A stretch of DNA of 64,000 nt from Winogradskyella sp. (GTDB taxonomy: Bacteria; Bacteroidota; Bacteroidia; Flavobacteriales; Flavobacteriaceae): NCBI GenBank assembly GCA_002722255.1, contig PBLD01000008.1, forward strand, positions 62,001 through 126,000, read 5' to 3'. Shown here piece by piece: positions 9,216 to 17,182 of the stretch (position 1 is its first letter; the number at the start of each line of letters is the position of its first letter). The notes beneath the pieces were generated by a model. The model had not been told where the DNA came from and ran no database searches. It saw only the letters and a list, made by a program, of their open reading frames with translations. Both the position numbers and the translations under genes were made by a program.

Positions 9216-10193
9216 ATGAAACAATTCTACTTTATTTTATTATTAATCGGTACGACTATCTCTGCACAAAACAATATTACGTTTAGTGTAGATATGTCTG
9301 GACAAACTTTTACTCAACCGTATGTTAGTGGAAGTTTTAACTCTTGGAGTGGTGATGCTAATGCATTAACAAATGTTGGAGGTGATATTTGGGAAGTAAC
9401 ACTATCAATACCAGATGGTGAATATGAATACAAATTCACTTATGACAACTGGGCAGGTCAAGATGCTTTCTCTCAAGGTGATGTTTGTACAATAACTAAT
9501 TATGGAAACCATAATAGAAGACTTGTTGTTGCTGGATCTGATATGGTTTTGCCTACGACACCTTTTAGTGCCTGTGTAGAAAACACCACAGGACCATCAT
9601 CTTTTACGGTAAATTTTGTTGTAGATATGTCTGGTTACGGTGGTTCTTTTACTAATGTTCATATAAATGGTGAAAACTATAATGGACAAGGTTTTGGTAA
9701 TTGGTGTGGAGACTGCGGCAATACATTAACCGATTTAGGTGGCGGACTTTATGGAACAACTTTAACCTTAGAGGAGTATTCATACCAATTCAAAATTACT
9801 GTAGATGGTTGGACAGATCAAGAAAATTTCTCGCCAGGCGATCCATATACGGCTACTGATGGTACCTATACCAATAGGTATATTCAAGTTAATGAAGATA
9901 AAACTGTTAATTTAGAATGGAATGTTGCAGGGCAAGAAACCTTAGATGTTAATTCATTCAATGATGAAAAGTTTTTAGTGTACCCTAATCCAACGCAAGG
10001 AGATTGGAAGTTATCAGGATCGAGCATTATTAATAACGTAACAGTTTACGATATTTTAGGTAAGCAAGTATTGGTAATGAAACCAAATAGAGATGAAGTT
10101 ATTTTAGAAGCGTCATCATTAAAAACAGGTGTTTATATGGCTAAAATAGAAGGCCAAAAAGGCACTAAAACTATCAAATTAGTTAAAAATTAA
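9216..10193 (+). CDS. Secreted T9SS protein with two carbohydrate-binding-like modules and no enzyme domain
   Basis: A 325-residue exported protein with a cleavable signal peptide (ending near TTISAQ, residue 18). Two related beta-sandwich modules follow: about 20-118 (NITFSVDMSGQTFTQ, GSFNSWSGDANALTN, GEYEYKF) and about 130-240 (FTVNFVVDMSG, YSYQFKITVDGW); they resemble starch/glycogen-binding-type folds often attached to laminarinases. The last ~75 residues form a type A T9SS sorting domain (FLVYPNPTQG, YDILGKQV, LKTGVYMAKI, KLVKN end), so the protein is exported and probably surface-attached or released. It closes the laminarin locus. A beta-glucan-binding role is inferred. Confidence 0.85.
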   Translation: MKQFYFILLLIGTTISAQNNITFSVDMSGQTFTQPYVSGSFNSWSGDANALTNVGGDIWEVTLSIPDGEYEYKFTYDNWAGQDAFSQGDVCTITNYGNHNRRLVVAGSDMVLPTTPFSACVENTTGPSSFTVNFVVDMSGYGGSFTNVHINGENYNGQGFGNWCGDCGNTLTDLGGGLYGTTLTLEEYSYQFKITVDGWTDQENFSPGDPYTATDGTYTNRYIQVNEDKTVNLEWNVAGQETLDVNSFNDEKFLVYPNPTQGDWKLSGSSIINNVTVYDILGKQVLVMKPNRDEVILEASSLKTGVYMAKIEGQKGTKTIKLVKN

Positions 10194-10220
10194 TAGCGAA
10201 TCTAATTAATAGAAAGAAGA

Positions 10221-10253
10221 AAGAGCGTATTTTTACAATACGCTCTTTTTTAT
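10221..10253 (+). terminator. Rho-independent terminator of the laminarin-type locus
   Basis: An 11-bp perfect stem (AAGAGCGTATT / AATACGCTCTT) with a 5-nt loop is followed by a run of T residues. It lies 28 bases after the T9SS protein gene and before the LacI-type gene, so the regulator probably has its own transcript. Confidence 0.9.
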
Positions 10254-10271
10254 TTAACTAAAAAATAATCA

Positions 10272-11270
10272 ATGACTACATTAAAAGAATTAGCAAAACT
10301 CTTAAATATTTCGGTATCAACAGTATCAAAAGCACTGAATGATAGTCATGAAATTAGCGAAGTAACCAAAAGAAGGGTTAATGAACTAGCAGACAAACTT
10401 AATTATAAACCCAACCGTATAGCTCAACAATTAAAGAGTAATAGAACAAAAACCATTGGAGTCATATTGCCAACTGTTACAAATCCATTTTTTGCTGAGG
10501 TTTTACATGGTATAGAAACAAGTGCTACAAAACACAAGTATGATATTATTGTTTGTCTATCTGATGAATCCTTAACTAAGGAGCGACGTAGTATAGAATT
10601 ATTATCTAATGGAAGTGTAGATGGATTTATCATCGCAGTAGCTAGAGAAAGTCAGGTAGAAGAAGAAACAGCACATATTAATTCAGCTATTAATAATAAA
10701 ATACCTGTTTTAATGTTTGATCGGGTTGTTAATGAAATTTTATGTGATAAGGTAGTAGTGGATGATTTTCAATCTGTATATGAAGCTACCGAATACCTCA
10801 TAGAAAAAGAAAAGAGAAAGCACATATTATTAGTAAGCAATATAGAGGAACTTAGTGTAGGTAAATTAAGAATTAAAGGTTATCAAAAAGCTATTGAAGA
10901 TTCAGATTTAAAACCAAATATTTTAAAATTGAGCAAGGTAGACGATGTTGAAAAACACATACATGATTACCTTAAAAATAACCCAGAAACGGATGCTATA
11001 GTTTCAATAGATCACGTAACAGGAATCATCGCTATTAATATGGCAAAGAAGATTGGGAAGAATATACCAAAAGATTTATCTGTAATAGGGTTTGGGTACG
11101 AGCACACTCAGCTTTTATCTAGCCCAAAGATCTCAATAGTACATCAAAAGGCTTATGAAATAGGTGAGATGTCTATTAAATTACTAATTGATAATTTGAT
11201 GTCAGAAGCGCATGAGATAAAAACTATTGTAGTACCAAGTAAGCTTAAGTTAGCTGAATCTACAAAATAG
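10272..11270 (+). CDS. LacI-family transcriptional regulator
   Basis: A 332-residue repressor-type protein. Residues 2-48 form the LacI helix-turn-helix (TLKELAKLLNISVSTVSKAL, then EVTKRRVNELADKLNY and a hinge region). The rest is a periplasmic-binding-protein-like effector domain (GVILPTVTNPFFAEVLHGIE, DGFIIAVARESQ, PVLMFDRV, DLSVIGFGYEHTQLLSSPKI). It follows the laminarin-type locus on the same strand after a terminator, so it is a candidate regulator of that locus, with a glucan oligosaccharide or downstream metabolite as the effector. That link is inference: the promoter it would act on lies outside the window. Confidence 0.93.
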   Translation: MTTLKELAKLLNISVSTVSKALNDSHEISEVTKRRVNELADKLNYKPNRIAQQLKSNRTKTIGVILPTVTNPFFAEVLHGIETSATKHKYDIIVCLSDESLTKERRSIELLSNGSVDGFIIAVARESQVEEETAHINSAINNKIPVLMFDRVVNEILCDKVVVDDFQSVYEATEYLIEKEKRKHILLVSNIEELSVGKLRIKGYQKAIEDSDLKPNILKLSKVDDVEKHIHDYLKNNPETDAIVSIDHVTGIIAINMAKKIGKNIPKDLSVIGFGYEHTQLLSSPKISIVHQKAYEIGEMSIKLLIDNLMSEAHEIKTIVVPSKLKLAESTK

Positions 11271-11272
11271 AG

Positions 11273-11312
11273 CACTAAAAAAAGCCTGAATTTAATCAGG
11301 CTTTTTTTAGTG
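11273..11312. terminator. Bidirectional terminator between lacI-type gene and convergent lipoprotein gene
   Basis: A 17-bp perfect inverted repeat (CACTAAAAAAAGCCTGA and its complement) around a 6-nt loop, with A-tract on one side and T-tract on the other, serves both converging genes. Confidence 0.92.
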
Positions 11313-11330
11313 TTTGTAGAACTCTTTTTT

Positions 11331-11699
11331 TTAGTGTCCCTTCATTTTGTCAGCGGCTTCTTGTCCTGCTTCTTTTACGTTATCAGCAGCATCGTTAGCG
11401 GCATCTTTAACGTCATTTGCCATTTTTTCAGCACCTTCTTTTACGTTATCAACTGCATCATTAGCAGCATCCATAGCATTGTCCATTGCTTCACCTGCTT
11501 CGTCGGCAGCATCTTCAGCAGCATCTTTAACGTCATCTGCAGCGTCTTCAGCGGCATCTTTTGCGTCATCCATTGCTTCACCTGCTTTGTCAGCAGCATT
11601 TTCAACAGCGTCTTCAGCTTTTTCTTTAGTCTCTCTACAAGAATTTAATGATAAGCCTAAAAATGCAACTAAGGCTAAACTTAATACAACTTTTTTCAT
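11331..11699 (-). CDS. Ala/Asp/Glu-rich repetitive lipoprotein, LEA/apolipoprotein-like
   Basis: A 122-residue protein with a signal peptide and lipobox (SLNSC, Cys21), followed by about 95 residues made only of Ala, Asp, Glu, Lys, Val, Asn, Met and Gly in repeating blocks such as DDAKDAAEDAADDVKDAAED. The spacing of Ala and charged residues is that of a long amphipathic helix with 11-residue-like periodicity, as in LEA_4-type and apolipoprotein-like proteins. It would form an extended helix tethered to a membrane in the envelope. The repetitive codons leave long open frames on the other strand; those are shadows. Function is unknown; stress protection or a periplasmic spacer are possibilities. 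Confidence 0.8.
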   Translation of the reverse strand: MKKVVLSLALVAFLGLSLNSCRETKEKAEDAVENAADKAGEAMDDAKDAAEDAADDVKDAAEDAADEAGEAMDNAMDAANDAVDNVKEGAEKMANDVKDAANDAADNVKEAGQEAADKMKGH

Positions 11700-11793
11700 T
11701 TTTATAGTTTTAGTGTTAATTGTTGTTAATGCACTAATTTAACAATTTAAATGAAATTTTAACAAAATTTCAACATTTATTAATAGTGCGGCT

Positions 11794-13035
11794 CTATGTT
11801 ATACGGATGTAATCTAATATTTGGATGACAGCACCTTTGTTTTTTTCGATATAATTTTTGTTGATTAGGCCTTGCTTCTTTCTTTGAGAATCGTCTGTAA
11901 TTAGAGTGTTTACTATTGAGCTAAATTCTGTCTGTTGCGATACAGAAGTTACTCCACCTAGCTTTATGAGAGCATCGGCTTCAGGAAATTTGCTATGATT
12001 TTTTCCAATAATAATTGGTACTCCAAATACTGCTGGTTCTAAAATATTGTGTAATCCGGTTGTGCCAGCTGCACCTCCTACATATACAATGTTAGCATAA
12101 CTATAAACCCTACTCAGATAGCCAATGGTATCTAGAATAAAAACATCATAATCAGATAGGTCTTTGTCATTAGATAATTCGGAATAACAAATACAACTAA
12201 CTTTTATTTGAGATTTTAAAGACTCTACATAACTAGATTTTATATTGTGTGGCGCAATGATAACTTTTAGATTCTTAAAATCTAATTGATTAAGGTATTC
12301 CATATAGAGCTTATCGTCATCTGGCCAAGTGCTACCAAAAACAATACATAAGTTATCTTGCTTAAATTTTTCAATAAAATCTATAGAGTTATCAACTTTC
12401 AATTGATTGTTCACACGGTCAAACCTTGTATCTCCAGAGACAGAAACGTTTTTATAGTTAATACCTTCTAAAAGTGTTTTTGAACTTTCGTTTTGGGTAA
12501 AAATATGTTTAAAAGCAAATAGAGCAGAAGTCATAAAATTACCATACCATTTAAAGAAAGCCTGGTTTTCTCTAAATACAGCAGAAATAAGTATGGCTTT
12601 ATGGTTTCTCTTTTTTAGTTCTAATAAAAAGTTTGGCCAAATTTCATACTTCACGAAAATGGTGTAATCAGGATTTACGATCTCTAAAAACCTTTTTGCA
12701 TTAGCCTTAGTATCCAATGGCATATAAACCACAACATCTGCAACTTTAGAGTTTTTTCTAACCTCATATCCAGACGGTGAGAAAAAGGAAAGCACCACTT
12801 TATAGTTAGGATATTTTTCTTTTAAAGCTTGAAAAACAGGAAGGCCTTGCTCGTACTCTCCAAGTGATGCAGCATGAAACCATAACGTTTTGTCGCCAGG
12901 TTTAATGTGTGTTTTGAGTAACTTAAACGTATTGCGTCTACCTTCAACACCTAGTTTTAATTTGTGGTTAAAAAGTGCTAAAAGTTTTAGAACAAAACTT
13001 GCAATGTGAATTCCGATAGTGTAAAGTAGATTCAA
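11794..13035 (-). CDS. waaA: 3-deoxy-D-manno-octulosonic acid (Kdo) transferase
   Basis: A 413-residue glycosyltransferase that adds Kdo to lipid IVA in lipopolysaccharide assembly at the inner face of the inner membrane. Features are the N-terminal membrane anchor (LLYTIGIHIASFVLKLLALF), GRRNTFKLL, the conserved TLWFHAASLGEYEQGLPV (residues about 50-67), the segment SPSGYEVRK, SAVFRENQAFFKWYG, and the C-terminal GGAAGTTGLHNILEPAVFGVP nucleotide-sugar-binding region (core GLHNILEPAVFGVP). Length fits the family. It is divergent from the aminotransferase/galE genes, which also concern cell-surface sugars. Confidence 0.95.
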   Translation of the reverse strand: MNLLYTIGIHIASFVLKLLALFNHKLKLGVEGRRNTFKLLKTHIKPGDKTLWFHAASLGEYEQGLPVFQALKEKYPNYKVVLSFFSPSGYEVRKNSKVADVVVYMPLDTKANAKRFLEIVNPDYTIFVKYEIWPNFLLELKKRNHKAILISAVFRENQAFFKWYGNFMTSALFAFKHIFTQNESSKTLLEGINYKNVSVSGDTRFDRVNNQLKVDNSIDFIEKFKQDNLCIVFGSTWPDDDKLYMEYLNQLDFKNLKVIIAPHNIKSSYVESLKSQIKVSCICYSELSNDKDLSDYDVFILDTIGYLSRVYSYANIVYVGGAAGTTGLHNILEPAVFGVPIIIGKNHSKFPEADALIKLGGVTSVSQQTEFSSIVNTLITDDSQRKKQGLINKNYIEKNKGAVIQILDYIRIT

Positions 13036-13080
13036 TACTAAAAGTTTGTGCTAAAATACACTTCTTTGATTAAAAAGACA

Positions 13081-13111
13081 TTGGCTTAGCGCTCACAATT
13101 TTGTATTTTCG
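13081..13111 (+). promoter_or_regulatory. Candidate Bacteroidota sigma-A promoter for the aminotransferase-galE unit
   Basis: TTG at 13081-13083, a 20-base spacer and TATTTTCG at 13104-13111 match the Bacteroidota -33/-7 pattern (TTG, then TAnnTTTG) with one mismatch in the -7 box. The start codon at 13163 is about 45 bases downstream of the expected start of transcription. Confidence 0.45.
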
Positions 13112-13162
13112 CTCTATGCATTCTTAAAGTGCAATTCAAAATTTATTATAATCCTTCACGGA

Positions 13163-14320
13163 ATGAGAAAAATACAAATGGTTGACCTTCAGAGTCAATA
13201 TGCAAAAATAAAAGACGTTGTAGACCCTTCAATTCAAGAAATTTTAGAAAGTGCAGCATTTATAAATGGACCAAAGGTTCATCAATTTCAAAAAAACTTA
13301 GAAAACTATCTTGGTGTAAAACATGTTATACCATGTGCCAATGGTACAGATGCATTACAGATTGCCATGATGGGTTTAGGTCTTAAACCTGGAGATGAAG
13401 TAATTACAGCAGATTTTACATTTGCAGCAACAGTTGAGGTTATTGCCTTGTTGCAGTTAACACCTGTTTTGGTAGATGTAGATCCTATAACTTTCAATAT
13501 TGATGTAGCAGCTATTGAGAAAGCAATAACTCCAAAAACAAAAGCTATTGTGCCTGTACATTTGTTTGGTTTAGCTGCTGATATGGATGCTATTATGGCT
13601 TTGGCAGAAAAGCATAACCTTTACGTAATTGAAGATAATGCACAAGGTATTGGAGCGAGTTATACACATAAAGATGGTTCAAAAACTAAAACAGGTGCTA
13701 TTGGTCATGTTGCATCAACGTCATTCTTTCCGTCCAAAAATTTAGGTTGCTATGGAGATGGAGGTGCTATTTTTACCAATGATGACGATTTAGCGCACAC
13801 TATAAGAGGTATTGTAAACCATGGTATGTACAAGCGTTATCATCATGATGTGGTTGGTGTAAATTCTAGATTAGATTCTATACAAGCAGCAGTTTTAGAT
13901 GCAAAATTACCACATTTAGATAGCTATAATGAAGCAAGACGAAATGCAGCTAGAAAATACACTGAAGCATTTAAAGATCACCCTAAAATTACAACACCAT
14001 CAGGTAGAACAACATGTAATGGTATTTGTGATACTTGCGATTGTCACGTGTTCCACCAATACACACTAAACCTTCACGATGTAGATAGAGATGCTTTAGT
14101 TGCACATTTACAAGAGCATAATATACCTTGTGGAGTGTATTATCCAATTCCGCTTCACTTACAGAAAGCTTACAAGGATGAGCGTTACAAGGAAGAAGAC
14201 TTTAAGGTAACAAATCAGTTGGTTAAATCAGTAATTTCATTACCAATGCATACGGAATTGGATGACGAGCAAATTGAGTTTATCACAGCAACTGTTCTTA
14301 ATTTTTTAAACCAAAACTAA
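13163..14320 (+). CDS. DegT/DnrJ/EryC1/StrS-family PLP-dependent sugar aminotransferase
   Basis: A 385-residue aminotransferase of the nucleotide-sugar type. It begins RKIQMVDLQSQYAKIK, carries the cofactor region GTDALQIAMMGLGLKPGDEV, the Asp-containing ACID/EDNAQGIGA segment (IEDNAQGIGASY) and the PLP-binding lysine in SFFPSKNLGCYGDGG (K192), then GVNSRLDSIQAAVLDAKL. The Cys-rich insertion CNGICDTCDCHVFHQYT at about 290-306 is unusual and could bind a metal or form disulphides. galE follows after 3 bases, so the pair is likely an operon making an amino sugar for surface polysaccharide or LPS. The exact sugar cannot be told. Confidence 0.93.
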   Translation: MRKIQMVDLQSQYAKIKDVVDPSIQEILESAAFINGPKVHQFQKNLENYLGVKHVIPCANGTDALQIAMMGLGLKPGDEVITADFTFAATVEVIALLQLTPVLVDVDPITFNIDVAAIEKAITPKTKAIVPVHLFGLAADMDAIMALAEKHNLYVIEDNAQGIGASYTHKDGSKTKTGAIGHVASTSFFPSKNLGCYGDGGAIFTNDDDLAHTIRGIVNHGMYKRYHHDVVGVNSRLDSIQAAVLDAKLPHLDSYNEARRNAARKYTEAFKDHPKITTPSGRTTCNGICDTCDCHVFHQYTLNLHDVDRDALVAHLQEHNIPCGVYYPIPLHLQKAYKDERYKEEDFKVTNQLVKSVISLPMHTELDDEQIEFITATVLNFLNQN

Positions 14321-14323
14321 AGG

Positions 14324-15343
14324 ATGAAAGTATTAGTGACAGGTGGTTTAGGTTTTATAGGCTCTCATACAGTTGTTGAGCTTCAAAATAAAGGCTTTGA
14401 GGTTGTAATTATAGATAATTTAAGCAATTCTTCTATTGAAGTTTTAGATGGTATTACTGCCATAACAGGTGTAAAACCGCATTTTGAGAAACTAGATCTT
14501 AAAGAAAAGGTTGATGTTGTTCAATTTTTTGAAAAGTATAATGATATTGTTGGTGTTATTCATTTCGCAGCAAGTAAAGCAGTAGGAGAAAGTGTAAAAG
14601 AGCCTTTAATGTATTATGAAAATAATATTGGGACACTTGTTTATATGCTACAAGAAGTTTCAAAATTAGATAAGCAAAACTTTATCTTCAGTTCGTCTTG
14701 TACCGTTTATGGTCAGGCAGATGAGTTACCTATAACAGAAAATGCGCCAATAAAACCTGCAGAATCTCCTTATGGAAACACCAAGCAAATTGGTGAAGAA
14801 ATAATTAGAGATACCTGTAAAGTTAACGATAATCTTAGTTGTATAGCGCTAAGATATTTCAATCCAATCGGTGCGCATCCATCTGCAGAGATTGGAGAAT
14901 TGCCAATTGGTGTGCCTCAAAATTTAGTTCCATATATCACACAAACAGGTATTGGAATGCGCGAGCAATTATCAGTTTTTGGTGGCGATTATGAAACACC
15001 AGATGGTACATGTATTAGAGATTACATTCATGTAGTAGATTTAGCAAAAGCGCATGTTATAGCATTAGAGCGTTTGCTGGAAGAAAAAAATCTTTCAAAT
15101 TACGAAGTTTTTAATCTAGGAACCGGAAAAGGAAGTTCAGTTTTAGAAGCGATTCAGTCTTTTGATAGGGTTTCAGGTAAAAGCTTAAAATATCAAATTG
15201 TTGGCAGAAGAGAAGGAGACATTACAGCGGCTTATGCAGACACAACAAAGGCTAATGATGTGCTAGGTTGGAAAACAGAACTCACTTTAGATGATGCTAT
15301 GGCTTCAGCTTGGAAGTGGGAACAGAAAATAAGAAATACGTAA
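14324..15343 (+). CDS. galE: UDP-glucose 4-epimerase
   Basis: A 339-residue extended short-chain dehydrogenase that interconverts UDP-glucose and UDP-galactose. It shows the NAD-binding GGLGFIGSHT (residues 7-16), IDNLSNSS, the Ser/Thr region SSSCTVYG (123-130), the catalytic pair Y150 and K154 in YGNTK, and the substrate-binding RYFNPIGAHPS and DGTCIRDYIHVVDLA. Length and motifs are those of GalE. It follows the aminotransferase by 3 bases with an AAAGG ribosome-binding-like sequence in between. Confidence 0.95.
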   Translation: MKVLVTGGLGFIGSHTVVELQNKGFEVVIIDNLSNSSIEVLDGITAITGVKPHFEKLDLKEKVDVVQFFEKYNDIVGVIHFAASKAVGESVKEPLMYYENNIGTLVYMLQEVSKLDKQNFIFSSSCTVYGQADELPITENAPIKPAESPYGNTKQIGEEIIRDTCKVNDNLSCIALRYFNPIGAHPSAEIGELPIGVPQNLVPYITQTGIGMREQLSVFGGDYETPDGTCIRDYIHVVDLAKAHVIALERLLEEKNLSNYEVFNLGTGKGSSVLEAIQSFDRVSGKSLKYQIVGRREGDITAAYADTTKANDVLGWKTELTLDDAMASAWKWEQKIRNT

Positions 15344-15354
15344 AATTAATAACT

Positions 15355-16632
15355 ATGAAAACGCTACTCAGTATTTTAGCATTTGTATTTACAACTGTTT
15401 TAACAGCACAAAACACTTATCTGCATTGTGGAAAATTAATTGATACTGAGTCCGGTAAAGTACTTACCAAGCAAACAATTATAGTTTCAGGGAATAAAAT
15501 AGTTTCGGTTAATAATGGTTATCAAAATCCAGAAAGTACCGAAGACACTGTCGTAGATTTAAAATCTAAAACGGTAATGCCAGGCCTTATAGATATGCAT
15601 GTGCATATTGAAAGTGAAACCAACCCTAAATCATATCTTGAAGGTTACACATTAAATGACGCAGATGTTGCTTTTAATTCTGTACACTATGCAGAAATTA
15701 CTCTAATGAATGGTTTCACAACCGTTAGAGATTTAGGCGGCTCAGGAGTTAATGTATCTCTGAGAAATGCTATAAATGCTGGAAAAATAAAAGGCCCAAG
15801 AATTTTTACTGCAGAAAAAGCGCTGGCTACAACTGGTGGACATGCAGACCCAACAAATGGTTCTAATAGAGAATTAATGGGTAATCCTGGTCCTAAAGAA
15901 GGAGTAGTCAATGGTGTTGATGATGCCAAAAAAGCAGTAAGACAGCGTTATAAAAATGGTGCTGATCTTATTAAAATAACAGCAACAGGAGGTGTCCTTA
16001 GTGTTGCAAAAAGTGGTCAGAATCCACAATTTACAGTTGAAGAAATAAAAGCCATCTGTGAAACAGCTAAAGATTATGGATTTCATGTTGCGGCACATGC
16101 TCATGGCGATGAAGGTATGCAAAGAGCCATTTTAGGAGGTGTAAAAACTATTGAGCATGGCACTTTAATGAGTGATGAAACTATGGAGCTTATGAAAAAG
16201 CATGATGTTTACTTAGTTCCTACCATTACGGCTGGTAAATTTGTGTCTGATAAAGCTAAAATCAAAGGTTATTATCCTGAAGTTGTTGTACCCAAAGCAC
16301 TAAACATTGGTCCAAAAATTCAAAATATGTTTGGCCGAGCATATAAAGCTGGTGTTGGTATTGCTTTTGGAACTGATGCAGCAGTTTTTTACCATGGAGA
16401 AAATGGAAAAGAATTTGGTTATATGGTTGAAGCAGGAATGCCAGCAATCGAAACCATTCAGAGCGCTACAATTACCAATGCAATGATTCTTAATATGGAA
16501 GATAAACTAGGTCAAATAAAAGAAGGTTTTATTGCAGATATCATTGCTGTAAATGACGACCCTACAAAGAATATTTCTACAATGGAAAATGTTGTTTTTG
16601 TGATGAAAGAGGGTGTTATCTATAAAAATTAA
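15355..16632 (+). CDS. Exported metal-dependent amidohydrolase (imidazolonepropionase/prolidase-like)
   Basis: The start at 15355 is preferred because it gives a clear signal peptide (MKTLLSILAFVFTTVLTAQN) with cleavage near residue 18; an upstream in-frame start at 15310 would run into galE. The mature protein is an amidohydrolase-superfamily TIM barrel: PGLIDMHVHIE gives metal ligands H82 and H84, KITATGG carries the conserved Lys, HVAAHAHGDEG the His ligands, and FGTDAAVF the catalytic Asp. The C-terminal composite domain is IKEGFIADIIAVNDDP. Such periplasmic enzymes cleave Xaa-Pro or other cyclic amide bonds; the substrate is not predictable here. Confidence 0.9.
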   Translation: MKTLLSILAFVFTTVLTAQNTYLHCGKLIDTESGKVLTKQTIIVSGNKIVSVNNGYQNPESTEDTVVDLKSKTVMPGLIDMHVHIESETNPKSYLEGYTLNDADVAFNSVHYAEITLMNGFTTVRDLGGSGVNVSLRNAINAGKIKGPRIFTAEKALATTGGHADPTNGSNRELMGNPGPKEGVVNGVDDAKKAVRQRYKNGADLIKITATGGVLSVAKSGQNPQFTVEEIKAICETAKDYGFHVAAHAHGDEGMQRAILGGVKTIEHGTLMSDETMELMKKHDVYLVPTITAGKFVSDKAKIKGYYPEVVVPKALNIGPKIQNMFGRAYKAGVGIAFGTDAAVFYHGENGKEFGYMVEAGMPAIETIQSATITNAMILNMEDKLGQIKEGFIADIIAVNDDPTKNISTMENVVFVMKEGVIYKN

Positions 16633-16821
16633 GTGTTCTTCGTGCTTTTTTGATTATAAATCTATCAATGAGGTGGAAATTATATTGCGAATATTTTAAT
16701 GATTTTAGTGTCTGATTTTCAATATGATAATCTAAAATAAGCTTAACTAGGATTTAACATATATTTCTTGGGATTGCTTGTTAGTCTTTGTTGTTTTGTA
16801 CGGAATGATAAATGGATTATA

Positions 16822-17013
16822 ATGAAATTGATAAGCGTAAAAAGAGAAACAAAGCAAGAAGGTCGATTCTCTAAAAAGATGGGTGTACTATCTACAAAAG
16901 TAACCTACATTAAGAAACAATTCTTAAGTATTCCTTATAAAACCCTTCATAAATACCGCGAAACTTACTACGGAGAGGTTAAAGATTGTGAAGATTGTCA
17001 ATTGGCAAGATAA
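16822..17013 (+). CDS. Small basic protein of unknown function
   Basis: The ATG at 16822 gives a 63-residue, Lys/Arg/Tyr-rich cytoplasmic protein (MKLISVKRETKQEGRFSKKM ... KDCEDCQLAR); a longer frame from 16768 starts with an unlikely TTG and hydrophobic residues. It ends with a CxxC pair (CEDC). I believe similar short proteins occur in other Flavobacteriaceae but cannot verify this. It stands alone between the amidohydrolase and the AraC-type regulator. No domain is recognised. Confidence 0.6.
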   Translation: MKLISVKRETKQEGRFSKKMGVLSTKVTYIKKQFLSIPYKTLHKYRETYYGEVKDCEDCQLAR

Positions 17014-17182
17014 TCAGTGTTTTAGTTGCTTTTTAATTCAATTTTTCTATTCTTTAAAAGGTAAACCTTTATCGGTTTTTACACTTTTTTTACCCATTTA
17101 AGAAATTTTTAAGAACTTATTACGACTGATAACTATAACTTTAAAACTAACTGTAAAGTTATAATCAACTAAATTCTTAAAA

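Noticed and set aside
11310-11742. Long plus-strand open frames (11310-11648 and 11347-11742) opposite the Ala/Asp-rich lipoprotein
   Set aside because: They are mirror images of a repetitive low-complexity gene, lack normal composition, and the minus-strand frame has a proper signal peptide and lipobox.
17134-17163. 10-bp inverted repeat (TATAACTTTA / TAAAGTTATA) 20 bases before the AraC-type gene
   Set aside because: By rough base-composition estimate, arms this short with a 10-base spacer are expected a few times by chance in an AT-rich window; not reported as an operator.
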